Source of the DNA: Nitrospira sp.
GTDB taxonomy: Bacteria; Nitrospirota; Nitrospiria; Nitrospirales; Nitrospiraceae
Reading direction: 5' to 3'
Assembly (NCBI GenBank): GCA_015903995.1
Contig: JABMDK010000008.1
Span: 126,013-177,900, forward strand
DNA: 51,888 nucleotides
This document shows, piece by piece, positions 7,405 to 15,683 of the stretch. Numbering within the stretch: position 1 is the first letter of the stretch; every line of letters begins with the position of its first letter. The position numbers were made by a program, and so were the translations under genes. Below the pieces are notes generated by a model. That model was given only the letters and a program-made list of their open reading frames with translations, did not search any database and was not told the DNA's origin.

Positions 7405-9255
7405 ATGAAGATGACACCGACCGATACCAAACCATCTGAGAATTTGAACATTGTCATTGTGGGCCATGTGGACCACGGGAAGTCCACCCTGCTGGGACGG
7501 CTCTATGCCGACACCGGCTCACTGCCGGACGGCAAGCTGGAAAAAGTACAGGCGATCTGTAAGCAACAGGGGAAGGAATTCGAATACGCGTTCCTCTTCG
7601 ATGCGTTTCTGGAAGAGCAGGAGCAGGGGATTACGATCGATACGGCTCGTACGTTTTTCATGTGGAAGGGCCGGCAGTACATCATCATCGACGCACCGGG
7701 GCACAAAGAATTTCTGAAGAACATGATTTCCGGCGCCGCACGGGCCGAGGCCGCACTGTTGCTCATCGATGCGTTGGAAGGCGTCAAAGAACAATCCAAG
7801 AAGCACGGGTATCTTCTCTCGCTGCTGGGCGTCCGACAGTTTGCGGTGGTGGTCAACAAGATGGATCTGGTCGGCTACCGCCAGGATGTGTTCGACGGGA
7901 TCGAAAAAGAGTATCGAGAGTTTCTTGGGCAGTTCAAAGCCGTGCCGTCCCAGTTTATTCCGGTGAGCGCCAAGCTCGGCGACAACATCGCCAACCGCAG
8001 CAAGCAGATGCCCTGGTACGGCGGCCCCACGGTCTTGGAAACGCTCGGCGCATTCCAAAAAGAAGCGGCCCGTTCGGAGCAACCCCTTCGCCTGCCCGTG
8101 CAGGACGTCTATAAGTTCGACGCGCGCCGGATCATTACCGGTCGTATTGCAGCCGGGCGCTTGAAAGTCGGCGACCATCTTGTCTTCTCGCCGTCCAATA
8201 AGCGAGCCAACATTCGGACGGTGGAGGCCTTCAATATCGAGCCGCAACCGACCGAAGGTCAGGCGGGACAATCAATCGGCATGACGCTGGATGAACAGAT
8301 CTTCGTCGAGCGCGGCGAAATCGCCTCGCTGCACGACAATCTTCCGCACGTTTCCACGGCCTTTCGGGCCAATCTGTTTTGGCTGGGGAAGCGACCGCTG
8401 GAAAAAGGCCGCAAATATTTGTTGCGTGTGGCCACGAAAGAAGTGGATTGCGAGGTAGCCTCGATCCATCGGATCATCGATACGATGGACCTGGCCCAAC
8501 AACAGGGCAGCCATGCGGTCATGAAGAACCAAGTAGCCGAATTGACTCTACGCACCAAAGCCCCGGTTGCGTTTGATCTGTCGGCGTCGTTTGAGGCGAC
8601 CGGCCGGTTTGTCTTGGTGGACGAATACGATATTGCAGGTGGGGGCATCATCACCGAACTGGTCCATGACGATCAGGAATTTCTCCGTGAAGAAGCCAGG
8701 CGGCGCGACTTTGCCTGGGTCAAGGGCGAAGTTACGGTTGAAGACCGGGCCCAACAGTATGGCCATCGTGCGGCGGTGGTCTTGATCACCGGCGGGCGGC
8801 ACACCGGAAAATCGTTCTTGGCGCGGAAGCTTGAAGGCCGCCTGGTGGCGGACGGGCGTCATGCGTACTTATTGGACGGGGAAAATCTCCGCCGTGGGCT
8901 CGATGCTGATCTGAGTGAAGAAGAGCGGGGACAGACGACGGAAATGGCTCGTCGCTACGGCGAGGTGGCCCGGCTTCTTACCGACACGGGCCTCATCGTC
9001 GTCTCCACCACGAATCCCTTTGGCCTGGCGTATCGCGAAGCGTCACAAGCGATCAGGACGCTGGTGCATCCCGCTCCGGTTATCGCTGTGCATATGAGCA
9101 AGACTGAAGAAGAGCCACCCGCGAATACCGATGTGGTCCTCAACGGCCCGACCGATTTCGACGCAGCCACTGCACGAATCCTCGACGAATTAAAGCGTCG
9201 GGGTGTCCTGGCCAAGGCCATCGGGGCCAAGCCGATCTTCCAGTACTCGATCTGA
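7405..9255 (+). CDS. cysNC: Bifunctional sulfate adenylyltransferase subunit 1 / APS kinase-like protein
   Basis: The 616-residue fusion joins the GTPase subunit of ATP sulfurylase to an APS-kinase-like domain. The N-terminal GTPase has G1 GHVDHGKST (residues 20-28), the G3 element DAPGH and G4 NKMD, followed by two EF-Tu-like beta barrels to about residue 430. The C-terminal domain has a P-loop GGRHTGKS (463-470), [19 protein letters not shown] and a lid-like region. Its motifs differ somewhat from classical CysC (DGDNxRxGL), so kinase activity is probable but not certain. With an APS-type CysH, a PAPS branch would not be required for reduction. Two close ATGs (7405, 7411) are possible. The preceding palindrome leaves only 10 bp of leader and no strong ribosome-binding site. 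Confidence 0.93.
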   Translation: MKMTPTDTKPSENLNIVIVGHVDHGKSTLLGRLYADTGSLPDGKLEKVQAICKQQGKEFEYAFLFDAFLEEQEQGITIDTARTFFMWKGRQYIIIDAPGHKEFLKNMISGAARAEAALLLIDALEGVKEQSKKHGYLLSLLGVRQFAVVVNKMDLVGYRQDVFDGIEKEYREFLGQFKAVPSQFIPVSAKLGDNIANRSKQMPWYGGPTVLETLGAFQKEAARSEQPLRLPVQDVYKFDARRIITGRIAAGRLKVGDHLVFSPSNKRANIRTVEAFNIEPQPTEGQAGQSIGMTLDEQIFVERGEIASLHDNLPHVSTAFRANLFWLGKRPLEKGRKYLLRVATKEVDCEVASIHRIIDTMDLAQQQGSHAVMKNQVAELTLRTKAPVAFDLSASFEATGRFVLVDEYDIAGGGIITELVHDDQEFLREEARRRDFAWVKGEVTVEDRAQQYGHRAAVVLITGGRHTGKSFLARKLEGRLVADGRHAYLLDGENLRRGLDADLSEEERGQTTEMARRYGEVARLLTDTGLIVVSTTNPFGLAYREASQAIRTLVHPAPVIAVHMSKTEEEPPANTDVVLNGPTDFDAATARILDELKRRGVLAKAIGAKPIFQYSI

Positions 9256-9283
9256 ACATAATCACCATGGTGACCATCCCACA

Positions 9284-9304
9284 GGACTGCCTGCCAGGCA
9301 GTCC
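9284..9304. terminator. Hairpin after cysNC
   Basis: GGACTGCCT and AGGCAGTCC form a perfect 9-bp stem with loop GCC, 28 bp after the cysNC stop. There is no T-tract, so it may act as an mRNA 3' stabiliser or Rho-assisted terminator. It marks the end of the sulfur operon. Confidence 0.45.
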
Positions 9305-9369
9305 CGCTTGTGCAGTGGAGTTGGGAGACTGGTTTCCCACCTTGTAGACGATGGTTCAAGACCGACCCC

Positions 9370-9399
9370 TTGACGGCTTTCCCTACACAGCAATATTCT
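9370..9399 (+). promoter_or_regulatory. Predicted promoter of the proline-rich membrane protein gene
   Basis: TTGACG (9370-9375) and TATTCT (9394-9399) are separated by 18 bp. Transcription would begin near 9406. That excludes the first in-frame ATG at 9351 and supports the ATG at 9444. Confidence 0.45.
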
Positions 9400-9443
9400 G
9401 CTTTGGTGTGCGACGTTGCTGTCTTGCTGCGAAGGTGACTGTT

Positions 9444-9842
9444 ATGCAGGGTAAAGACCCGTACTTGGCACTCCTCGGGTTGTTCATTCTTAGCATGACG
9501 TTCTTTTTCTGTGGTGAACGATCCGTTACGTCGCCGCCTCCGGTTGCATTGGACAATCCGTCTGAAATTCCTCCACCGGCTCCGAACATCACTGAACCGC
9601 CGCCATCGCCACCGCCGGTGCCGCCAGCAGCTGTGTCGAGGAGAGCAGTCATGATGACTGGGAACTGGACTTGCTGGATTTGGACGGTGGTGGGAGCTGG
9701 TTTCCTGGGGTGGGGGATCAAGGGGATGGTGTTGGGACCGGTGATGGATGAGAAGCGCCGTGAGGTGGCACGCCTCATGAGTAAGGTCACCATGCTCACA
9801 AATCAACCGCCGGAGGTTCGAACGGTTGAGAAAGCGTGTTGA
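9444..9842 (+). CDS. Proline-rich two-TM membrane protein, probable N-terminal part of a split gene
   Basis: The 132-residue product has a hydrophobic segment at about residues 7-24 and a second at about 76-97. Between them lies a proline-rich stretch rich in PPP and PSPPP. After the second membrane segment it is basic and heads into a coil (EKRREVARLMSK). It ends ...EVRTVEKAC. The next frame continues with RVEVPVERVV, the same V-E-x-x-V-E style. Skipping one G near 9831-9833 joins both frames smoothly, so this is probably the 5' half of one gene whose 3' half is 9826-11646. The ATG at 9444 has GAAGGTGA upstream. No known family is recognised. Confidence 0.55.
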   Translation: MQGKDPYLALLGLFILSMTFFFCGERSVTSPPPVALDNPSEIPPPAPNITEPPPSPPPVPPAAVSRRAVMMTGNWTCWIWTVVGAGFLGWGIKGMVLGPVMDEKRREVARLMSKVTMLTNQPPEVRTVEKAC

Positions 9843-11646
9843 GGTGCCGGTCGAACGGGTCGTGCTGAAACGTGTTGAAGTGCCAGTTGAGAAGATCGTC
9901 GAGAGGCTGGTGGAGGTGCCGATTGAAAAGATCGTGGAGAAGCTCGTGGATCGGCCGGTCGACAATTCGGAACAGCTGGCTCGGATCAAGGCGTTGGAAG
10001 GTGAGGTCGCCATAATGGTTGGGCTGCTCGGACAGATAGTGCAGCTCCAAACCGTTGTTACACAGGTTGGGGGGAGAAGCATCGAAGGGCGGGTGGTGGT
10101 GCCGGTCGATAATCCGGAGCAGTTGGCCCGGATCAAGGCGCTGGAAGGCGAGGTGGCCGAGATCGCCGATTTTCTTGCGCAGATCGCGCAGGTTCAAGCC
10201 GCGTCTTCATCGGCCAGAGAAAAGACGGTTGCGAGGCAGATCGAGGCTCCCACTGAACAGCCTGGGGAGGTGCCGGTCGACCATCTGGAGCAGTTGGCCC
10301 GGATCAAGGCGTTAGAAGGCGAAGTGGCCGTGATCGCCGAGCTGCGTGCGCAGATCGCTCAGCTCCAAGCCGCTCTTTCACAGGTTAGGGAAACGAGTGC
10401 CGAGCAGCGGATCGAGACTCCTGCTGAAACGACTGAGGAGCTGCTGGTTGAAAGGGTTCGTGAGCAGGCGGGGAGTCTCACCCCTGCTGGTGCTGTTGCG
10501 CCGTCGGAAGAGGGCCAGGCAATCGGAGAGTCGCCCGATGACCTGAAACAGATCCGTGGGGTCGGGCCGGCGTTAGAACGGTTTCTTCACAAGCGGGGCG
10601 TCTTCTGGTTCAGTCAGGTGGCAACCTGGAGCCAGGCAGACATCGACAAGTTTGAGTTCCTCTTGCCCAATTTTTCAGGGCGTATTCAACGAGAACATTG
10701 GGTACGCAGCGCGCAGATCGAGCACTACAAGAAGTATCAGCAGTGGCTCGGCGCAGGCGAGCCGCCAGGCGAGAGTCTTGACCTTCGTGAGCAGAGCGCT
10801 GAGCTGCATGCTGCGTCTTCGCAGGTCGGGGAGGATGTGTCGGGAGAACAATTCAGCAAATCCGCTGGAGATCTGGACTCTGCCGGGGCCGCTGCCCCGT
10901 CAGATGAGGGACAAGCGGATCGCGAGTCGCCCGATGACCTGAAACAGATCCGTGGGGTCGGGCCGGCGTTAGAACGGTTTCTCCACAAGCGAGGCGTCTT
11001 CTGGTTCAGGCAGGTGGCGAGCTGGAGTCCTGCTGATATCGACAAGTTCGAGTTTCTTCTCCCCAACTTTTCAGGACGCATTCAACGAGAGCATTGGGTA
11101 CGCAGTGCGCAGGTCGAGCACTACAAGAAGTATCAGCAGTGGCTCGGCGACGGTGAAGCTCCGAGTGAGAGCCTCGATCTTTCTGTGCAGATGGCTGAGT
11201 TCCAAGCCACGTCTGCAGACGCAAGCGCGGAGGCTATCGAGAAGCAGATGGAGTCTCCTGCTGAAACGATGTGTGTGAAGAATGGGGGCGTGTCGGATGA
11301 AACGATCAGTGCATACACAGAGGATTTGGATCTGGCTGGTGCTGGTGAACAATCGGATGAGGGGCAAGCGGGTCGAGAATTGGTCGATGATCTGAAACAG
11401 ATCCGCGGGGTCGGACCGGCGTTAGAACGGTTTCTTCACAAGCGGGGCGTCTTCTGGTTCAGCCAGGTGGCAACCTGGAGCCAAGCGGACATCGACAAAT
11501 TCGAGTTCCTCCTCCCCAACTTCTCAGGGCGCATTCAACGAGAGAACTGGGTGCGCAGCGCGCAGCTTGAGTACTACAAGAAGTATAAGAAGTCGCTCGG
11601 CGGCGATGGGTCCTCCAGCACCACGCCGGAAACACCCTCGATCTGA
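9826..11646 (+). CDS. Repeat protein with coiled-coil units and three helix-hairpin-helix domains
   Basis: The open frame of 606 codons has three parts. Residues 1-45 are valine/proline/glutamate repeats of the form VEVPVEKIVE. Residues 46-190 hold three copies of a heptad-like unit, EQLARIKALEGEVA. The remainder carries three near-identical 72-residue modules at about 238-309, 370-441 and 521-592, each with DDLKQIRGVGPALERFLHKR. The GVGPALE core is a helix-hairpin-helix related to the HHH tail found on some NADH dehydrogenase-associated proteins. The acidic linkers vary. It lacks membrane segments of its own. Translation may restart at TTG 9826, which has GGAGG at 9812-9816, or the frame may be fused to 9444-9842 by a frameshift. 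Function unknown; DNA or protein binding is inferred. Confidence 0.7.
   Translation: MRKRVEVPVERVVLKRVEVPVEKIVERLVEVPIEKIVEKLVDRPVDNSEQLARIKALEGEVAIMVGLLGQIVQLQTVVTQVGGRSIEGRVVVPVDNPEQLARIKALEGEVAEIADFLAQIAQVQAASSSAREKTVARQIEAPTEQPGEVPVDHLEQLARIKALEGEVAVIAELRAQIAQLQAALSQVRETSAEQRIETPAETTEELLVERVREQAGSLTPAGAVAPSEEGQAIGESPDDLKQIRGVGPALERFLHKRGVFWFSQVATWSQADIDKFEFLLPNFSGRIQREHWVRSAQIEHYKKYQQWLGAGEPPGESLDLREQSAELHAASSQVGEDVSGEQFSKSAGDLDSAGAAAPSDEGQADRESPDDLKQIRGVGPALERFLHKRGVFWFRQVASWSPADIDKFEFLLPNFSGRIQREHWVRSAQVEHYKKYQQWLGDGEAPSESLDLSVQMAEFQATSADASAEAIEKQMESPAETMCVKNGGVSDETISAYTEDLDLAGAGEQSDEGQAGRELVDDLKQIRGVGPALERFLHKRGVFWFSQVATWSQADIDKFEFLLPNFSGRIQRENWVRSAQLEYYKKYKKSLGGDGSSSTTPETPSI
9961..10390 (+). 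repeat. Three tandem coiled-coil repeat units inside the HHH gene
   Basis: Units begin near 9961, 10108 and 10279. Each encodes a version of EQLARIKALEGEVA followed by a glutamine- and alanine-rich helix (AQIAQLQAA). The spacing of 147-171 bp and the conserved codon choice show internal duplication of DNA. Confidence 0.75.
10537..11601 (+). repeat. Three 216-bp direct repeats encoding HHH modules
   Basis: Copies lie at 10537-10752, 10933-11148 and 11386-11601. All are exactly 216 bp in frame. Long stretches are identical at the nucleotide level, for example the region encoding GVGPALERFLHKRGVFWF. Linkers between copies (180 and 237 bp) are less conserved. This implies recent duplication or gene conversion. 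Confidence 0.85.
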
Positions 11647-11728
11647 TCGACAGTGCGAACGCGATTGGAGAGGCTGAGCCTCCAATTGTAGGGGCTACTT
11701 CAGTCGACGACGAATTGAAACGACGCAG

Positions 11729-11770
11729 GAGAAAAGGGGACAGCAAAGACAGTTGCTGTCCCCTTTTCTC
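11729..11770. repeat. Perfect 18-bp inverted repeat (hairpin), terminator or REP-like unit
   Basis: GAGAAAAGGGGACAGCAA (11729-11746) and its exact reverse complement (11753-11770) flank the loop AGACAG. An 18-bp perfect stem with A-rich 5' and T-rich 3' arms could terminate transcription from either side. The mscS remnant begins directly after it, so it also sits at a rearrangement junction. Similar ...GGGGACAG... stems occur as REP-type repeats in other bacteria; this is a recollection, not a search result. Confidence 0.7.
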
Positions 11771-12028
11771 TTCAACACGCAAGACGCGATCACTCGGTTA
11801 CGACATTCCGTCAGTCACATTCCTAACGTACTGACCGATCCCGGACCGGTTGTGGAGATCTTGGAGTTCAATGCCAGCGGCACGCTCTTGGTGGTGCGGC
11901 CGGTCTGTCATAACACCCATTACTGGCAAGTCTATTTTGATACCGACCGCACCATTCAGAGGGTATGTACCGAAGCCGGCTATCCGGTGCCGGAAACGCG
12001 CCAGGCAGTCAGGACCGTACAGAGTTAG
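11771..12028 (+). pseudogene. C-terminal remnant of a small-conductance mechanosensitive (MscS-type) channel
   Basis: The frame reads through the hairpin and encodes about 85 residues resembling only the cytosolic end of MscS-like channels. Segments include IPNVLTDPGPVVEILEF, VRPVCHNTHYWQVYFDT and AGYPVPET. The family pattern is vLxxPaPxVeil..., followed by avRPyxHxdhYWqVyFDtnr. The membrane helices, pore helix and beta domain are all missing, and no suitable start or ribosome-binding site exists. The fragment begins at the inverted repeat 11729-11770. It is a decayed gene end and is not expected to make a channel. Confidence 0.7.
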
Positions 12029-12092
12029 TCGAATCGTTTCGGATGACTCGCTTCCCAGGCCTTCCGAGCGGTTTGACTCCTTGAAAATCAGT

Positions 12093-12578
12093 ATGATAGC
12101 GTACCGCCTCGACCAACCTCTGCGGAGCGACTGCAACAGGAGCCTTTATGAAATTTGTTTGTCTCAATTGCGAAACCTATATGAGTCTTCACGCGGCTTT
12201 GTGGAGACGTTCTTCGGCCAAGACCGGGAAATTGTCGAGCACAAGTTCTATGGAGTGCTGGCACTGGCCATAGCCTTCAGTGAGGCGCTCCGCCGAACCG
12301 GCAACGTGCGGCACCCGGCTTGGGCCGCTCCATTGGTTTTCTTAACGTTGATCGGTAGTCTGCTGCTGTTTGTCCATTCACATGGGGATCACCCCGCGAG
12401 TGCGAAGATCGAGTTTCATCATGCAGTATTGGGAACCGTCGGTGTCTGTGCGGCCTTGTCAAAGGGCTTGGCCTCCTGGTTGCCGGGCCCATCATCCCGT
12501 AGAGTGAATGGGTGGGAAGTTGCCTGGGCGGGATTCGTGATCCTCTTTGGTCTCTTACTTCTCGTCTATTCCGAATAG
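12093..12578 (+). pseudogene. CopD-like membrane protein, C-terminal part (truncated)
   Basis: The open frame encodes up to 161 residues. The useful part starts about 12183 with ESSRGFVETFFGQ. Three hydrophobic segments follow, with HSHGDHPASAKIEFHHAVLG between the first and second and FVILFGLLLLVYSE at the end. This matches the last three helices of CopD/PcoD-like copper-resistance proteins, which have HSH near an E-x-x-H and end in LLLFYRE-like sequence. The N-terminal membrane region and a convincing ribosome-binding site are missing. Just upstream, the same bases in another frame carry the start of a zinc-ribbon gene (12148), which suggests a deletion fused two genes. It might still be an expressed small protein, but I favour a remnant. 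Confidence 0.5.
12148..12183 (+). pseudogene. 5' end of a zinc-ribbon gene, truncated after about 12 codons
   Basis: An ATG with a good ribosome-binding site (ACAGGAGCC) encodes MKFVCLNCETYM, a C-x2-C half of a zinc ribbon. The frame then loses any zinc-ribbon character and stops at codon 42. I recall small Nitrospira proteins starting this way with a second C-x2-C downstream; that second half is absent here. It looks like the 5' end of a gene whose remainder was replaced by the CopD-like frame. Confidence 0.4.
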
Positions 12579-12713
12579 GCCAGGATAAGCCTGCCGATGT
12601 CATTTGACACCTTTCCGAAGCCTGTGCTACGTCTAGCACTCTCCATAGTCGTTGAAGATTTTTCAGGTCTCTCACAAGCTCGCAAAGTTCTGGCCGGGGT
12701 AGAGGAGGAACAC

Positions 12714-13472
12714 ATGGGTGGACATAGTCACTGGTCCACGATCAAGCGGCACAAAGGAGCTCAGGACGCGAAGCGCGGGAAAATCTTCACGCGCATCATC
12801 CGGGAGCTCACGATCGCGGCTCGGTCCGGCGGTGACCCTGACGCAAATCCCCGACTGCGGTTGGCGATCGCCAAGGCCAAGGAAGCCAACATGCCCGGCG
12901 ATACGATGAAGAAAGCCGTCCAGCGAGGGACGGGGGAATTGCCTGGTGTGATGTACGAGGAGTTTCAGTTGGAAGGATATGGACCCGGAGGGACGGCGCT
13001 TCTTCTGGAGATTACGAGCGACAACCGGAATCGAACCGTCGCGGAGATACGCAGCCTCCTCACGAAAAATCACGGCAATATGTCGGAAGCGGGCGCCGTC
13101 GCCTGGCAGTTTCAGAAGAAGGGGCTCGTGGCGATTGAGAAGGGAAAGGTCGATGAAGATGCGCTTCTCTCCTTGGCCCTCGACGCCGGGGCCGAAGACG
13201 TGAAGGTCGGTGAGAAGAGTTACGAGGTGCTCACCAGCCCTCACGATTTTGAAGCGGTCAAGAAGGCGCTAGTCGATGCGAAAATCGACACGGCCTTGTC
13301 GGAAATCACCTTTATTCCGCAGAATACGATCCGTCTGGACGAAAAGTCAGCCGAACAGATGCTCAAGTTGATGGAGATCTTGGACGAGCATGATGACGTG
13401 CAGAAGGTTCACGCGAATTTCGACATCCCGGACGAAATCATGGAGAAAGTGGCCGCGACCGCAGCAGGATAA
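12714..13472 (+). CDS. yebC: YebC/PmpR-family protein (TACO1-like)
   Basis: The 252-residue protein starts MGGHSHWSTIKRHKGAQDAK, the hallmark N terminus of the family. GPGGTALLLEITSDNRNRT lies near residue 90 and LDEHDDVQKVHANFDIP near the C terminus. Family members act as transcriptional regulators or as ribosome-associated factors that relieve stalling at proline-rich stretches; both roles are described for different paralogues. The usual neighbours are ruvC, ruvA and ruvB; here ruvA follows after 48 bp and ruvC is absent. The ATG at 12714 has AGAGGAGGAACAC upstream; a longer frame from 12597 is not credible. Confidence 0.95.
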   Translation: MGGHSHWSTIKRHKGAQDAKRGKIFTRIIRELTIAARSGGDPDANPRLRLAIAKAKEANMPGDTMKKAVQRGTGELPGVMYEEFQLEGYGPGGTALLLEITSDNRNRTVAEIRSLLTKNHGNMSEAGAVAWQFQKKGLVAIEKGKVDEDALLSLALDAGAEDVKVGEKSYEVLTSPHDFEAVKKALVDAKIDTALSEITFIPQNTIRLDEKSAEQMLKLMEILDEHDDVQKVHANFDIPDEIMEKVAATAAG

Positions 13473-13520
13473 CCAGGTCGGCCGACCACCATCACCATGT
13501 CACTCGGATAACCAGACGAC

Positions 13521-14129
13521 ATGATCGCCTTTCTCACGGGGCGGTTGGCATTCAAGGCACCCACCCATCTCACACTCGATGTGCACGGGGTCGGGTACGA
13601 AGTTCATATTCCACTCAGCACCTATTACGCCCTGCCGAATCTTGACGAAGTTACCGCGCTGAATATTCACACGCATCTCCGGGAAGATGCGATCCAGCTC
13701 TTCGGCTTTCTCTCGCAAAGCGAGAAGGAATCGTTTTTGCTGCTGACCAGCGTGTCGGGCATCGGCCCGAAACTCGCCCTCAGCGTGCTGTCGAGTTTGC
13801 CGATCCCGGATCTGGTCCATGCGATCCAGACCGAGGATCTCGATAAGTTGGTGACCATTCCAGGCATCGGCAAGAAATCGGCGGGCCGCATTGCGCTTGA
13901 ACTGAAGGATAAGGTTGGCAAAATCCAGGGCGGTTCGCCTCGGCCTGCGACCGCTGACATCTCCGCCGTGGATGGTCCGTATGAGGACGCCCTTTCCGCT
14001 CTGATAAACTTGGGTTATCGTCCTCAGGATGCCAAGGAGGCCTTAAAGCGAGTCACCAAGACGGCGACAGGCTCACTGGCACTGAAGGAGCTCATCCGGG
14101 AAGGGCTCAAGGAGCTTGGAAGGGGGTAG
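13521..14129 (+). CDS. ruvA: Holliday junction branch migration protein RuvA
   Basis: The 202-residue protein starts MIAFLTGRLAFKAPTHLTLDVHGVGYEV, the OB-fold domain I of RuvA. Domain II carries two helix-hairpin-helix motifs, SVSGIGPKLALSVLS and IPGIGKKSAGRIALELKDK (about residues 75-130). Domain III (about 155-202, EDALSALINLGYRPQDAKEAL) binds RuvB. RuvA tetramers hold the four-way junction while RuvB drives migration. The partner ruvB is encoded 0.5 kb downstream, with a cysteine-rich secreted protein gene between them, which is unusual. Confidence 0.96.
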   Translation: MIAFLTGRLAFKAPTHLTLDVHGVGYEVHIPLSTYYALPNLDEVTALNIHTHLREDAIQLFGFLSQSEKESFLLLTSVSGIGPKLALSVLSSLPIPDLVHAIQTEDLDKLVTIPGIGKKSAGRIALELKDKVGKIQGGSPRPATADISAVDGPYEDALSALINLGYRPQDAKEALKRVTKTATGSLALKELIREGLKELGRG

Positions 14130-14133
14130 GTCT

Positions 14134-14622
14134 ATGCGACTCAACGTCACGCATATCAGTATGGTGCTTCTGTGTAGCCTGTCGATCGGGGCTGTTCTTG
14201 CTGTCACGCTCCCATCTCGCAGCAGTGCGCAGGAGGCTTCCGAGCCGAAAAGCATCAGAATGACCTGTGGAGCGTGTCCGGAGGGGTATGCGACGACGGG
14301 CGTCACCCAATCTCCGGAAATCTGCAAAGAGGGCGATCCGACGCTCGTGCAATGTGTGCCGTTGGGTGCCAACATGCTGGGTGTGTGCGGATCCTGTCCG
14401 GACGGATATGCTGAAATCGGTGGTTCCTCCGTGCCTGCTCGGTGCGGGAGCAAGGATGGTGGCCGGTTGTCGCAATGCCAGTTGAAGAAAATGGAGCAGA
14501 ATTTTCCGAACGCGAGCCAAGGATATAAACGGTGTCCTCCTGATTGCGGCAGCGCGGCCCAGCCTGGTCAAGGGACGCTGCCGCCCCCGCCGAAGTATCA
14601 ACAGATGCCGGAAGGCAAGTAG
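14134..14622 (+). CDS. Cysteine-rich exported protein of unknown function between ruvA and ruvB
   Basis: The 162-residue protein has a signal peptide (basic MRLNVTH, hydrophobic core about residues 9-27, likely cleavage after SSAQ near 37). Two similar cysteine blocks follow: [12 protein letters not shown]...[14 protein letters not shown] and [12 protein letters not shown]...[16 protein letters not shown] third, partial block has CPPDC. These are internal repeats of about 45 residues, probably stabilised by disulfides outside the cytoplasm. The tail is proline-rich. No family is recognised. The ATG at 14134 has AGGGGG upstream. It starts 4 bp after ruvA and ends 16 bp before ruvB, so it is cotranscribed with them, although a direct role in recombination is unlikely for an exported protein. 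Confidence 0.7.
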   Translation: MRLNVTHISMVLLCSLSIGAVLAVTLPSRSSAQEASEPKSIRMTCGACPEGYATTGVTQSPEICKEGDPTLVQCVPLGANMLGVCGSCPDGYAEIGGSSVPARCGSKDGGRLSQCQLKKMEQNFPNASQGYKRCPPDCGSAAQPGQGTLPPPPKYQQMPEGK

Positions 14623-14638
14623 GGATGGGTGTCGCATC

Positions 14639-15643
14639 ATGACCGAGCGGGTCGTGACCAATCGTGCCACGGACGAAGAGCGAGGTCAGGAGAATGTCCT
14701 TCGTCCTCAGACCCTGGATGAATACGTCGGCCAAGAGAAAATGAAGGCGTCGCTTCGAGTCTGCATCGAAGCGGCCAAGCAGCGGGGCGAGGCGCTCGAC
14801 CATGCCATCTTCTACGGACCGCCAGGCCTCGGCAAGACGACCATCGCGCACATTATCGCGAAAGAAATGGGCGCGGCCTTGCGGTCGACATCAGGGCTGG
14901 TCTTAGCCCATGCCGGCGACTTGGCGGCGATTCTCACCAATCTCCAGGAATATGATGTGCTCTTTATCGATGAGATTCATCGCCTGCCCGCGTCGGTTGA
15001 AGAGGCGCTCTATCCGGCGATGGAGGACTTTCAGCTTGATCTGGTCATCGGACAGGGGCCTGCCACGAGGACCGTCAAACTGGATCTGCCGCCCTTTACA
15101 CTCGTGGGCGCGACGACCAGGGCCGGTTCCCTGACGTCCCCGCTGCGGGATCGATTCGGTTTAGTCTATCGGTTGGAATTCTATGAGCCGTCCGAGCTGG
15201 AATCGATTGTGACGCGCTCGGCCGGAGTCTTAGGGGTTGGGATTGATCGGGCAGGTGCTGCGGAAATATCTCGCCGTGCCCGTGGAACACCGCGGATCGT
15301 CAATCGGCTGATTAAACGCATCAGAGACTATGCTCAAATTAAGGCGGACGGGCATATTACGGAACGGGTGGCCAAGGAGGGATTAGCCTGGGTCGGGATC
15401 GATGAGGCGGGTTTCGACGAGATGGACCGTAAAATCCTGCTCACGATCATCGAGAAGTTCAATGGGGGACCGGTCGGAGTGGAGTCCTTGGCCGCCGCTG
15501 TTCAGGAAGATAAGGGCACGATCGAGGATGTGTATGAGCCCTACCTGATCCAAGCCGGATTTCTGGATCGTACCGGGCGTGGTCGGCAAGTGACTCGTTT
15601 GGCCTACGATCACTTTAAGCGAGTCTCCCCCTTGCTGATGTAA
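14639..15643 (+). CDS. ruvB: Holliday junction DNA helicase RuvB
   Basis: The 334-residue AAA+ motor has full family length. The N-terminal block [16 protein letters not shown] leads into Walker A GPPGLGKT (residues 60-67). Walker B with DEIHR begins at 111. The sensor 1/arginine-finger area has [18 protein letters not shown], and the C-terminal winged helix contains [15 protein letters not shown] and [10 protein letters not shown]. RuvB hexamers pump DNA through the RuvA-held junction using ATP. The ATG at 14639 follows the cysteine-rich gene by 16 bp. The IS1380-like element begins about 40 bp after the stop. Confidence 0.97.
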   Translation: MTERVVTNRATDEERGQENVLRPQTLDEYVGQEKMKASLRVCIEAAKQRGEALDHAIFYGPPGLGKTTIAHIIAKEMGAALRSTSGLVLAHAGDLAAILTNLQEYDVLFIDEIHRLPASVEEALYPAMEDFQLDLVIGQGPATRTVKLDLPPFTLVGATTRAGSLTSPLRDRFGLVYRLEFYEPSELESIVTRSAGVLGVGIDRAGAAEISRRARGTPRIVNRLIKRIRDYAQIKADGHITERVAKEGLAWVGIDEAGFDEMDRKILLTIIEKFNGGPVGVESLAAAVQEDKGTIEDVYEPYLIQAGFLDRTGRGRQVTRLAYDHFKRVSPLLM

Positions 15644-15683
15644 AGCCAGCATGGTCTGATTCTTCAAAGCTCCTGATATCCAA

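Noticed and set aside
9351..9443. Longer N terminus of the proline-rich membrane protein
   Set aside because: The predicted promoter lies inside this stretch and the ATG at 9444 has a better ribosome-binding site.
8955..10136. 393-codon minus-strand open frame with repeated Ser/Thr-Arg blocks
   Set aside because: It is the mirror of the VEVPVE repeats and the 3' end of cysNC; it spans three genes on the other strand and its low complexity is an artefact.
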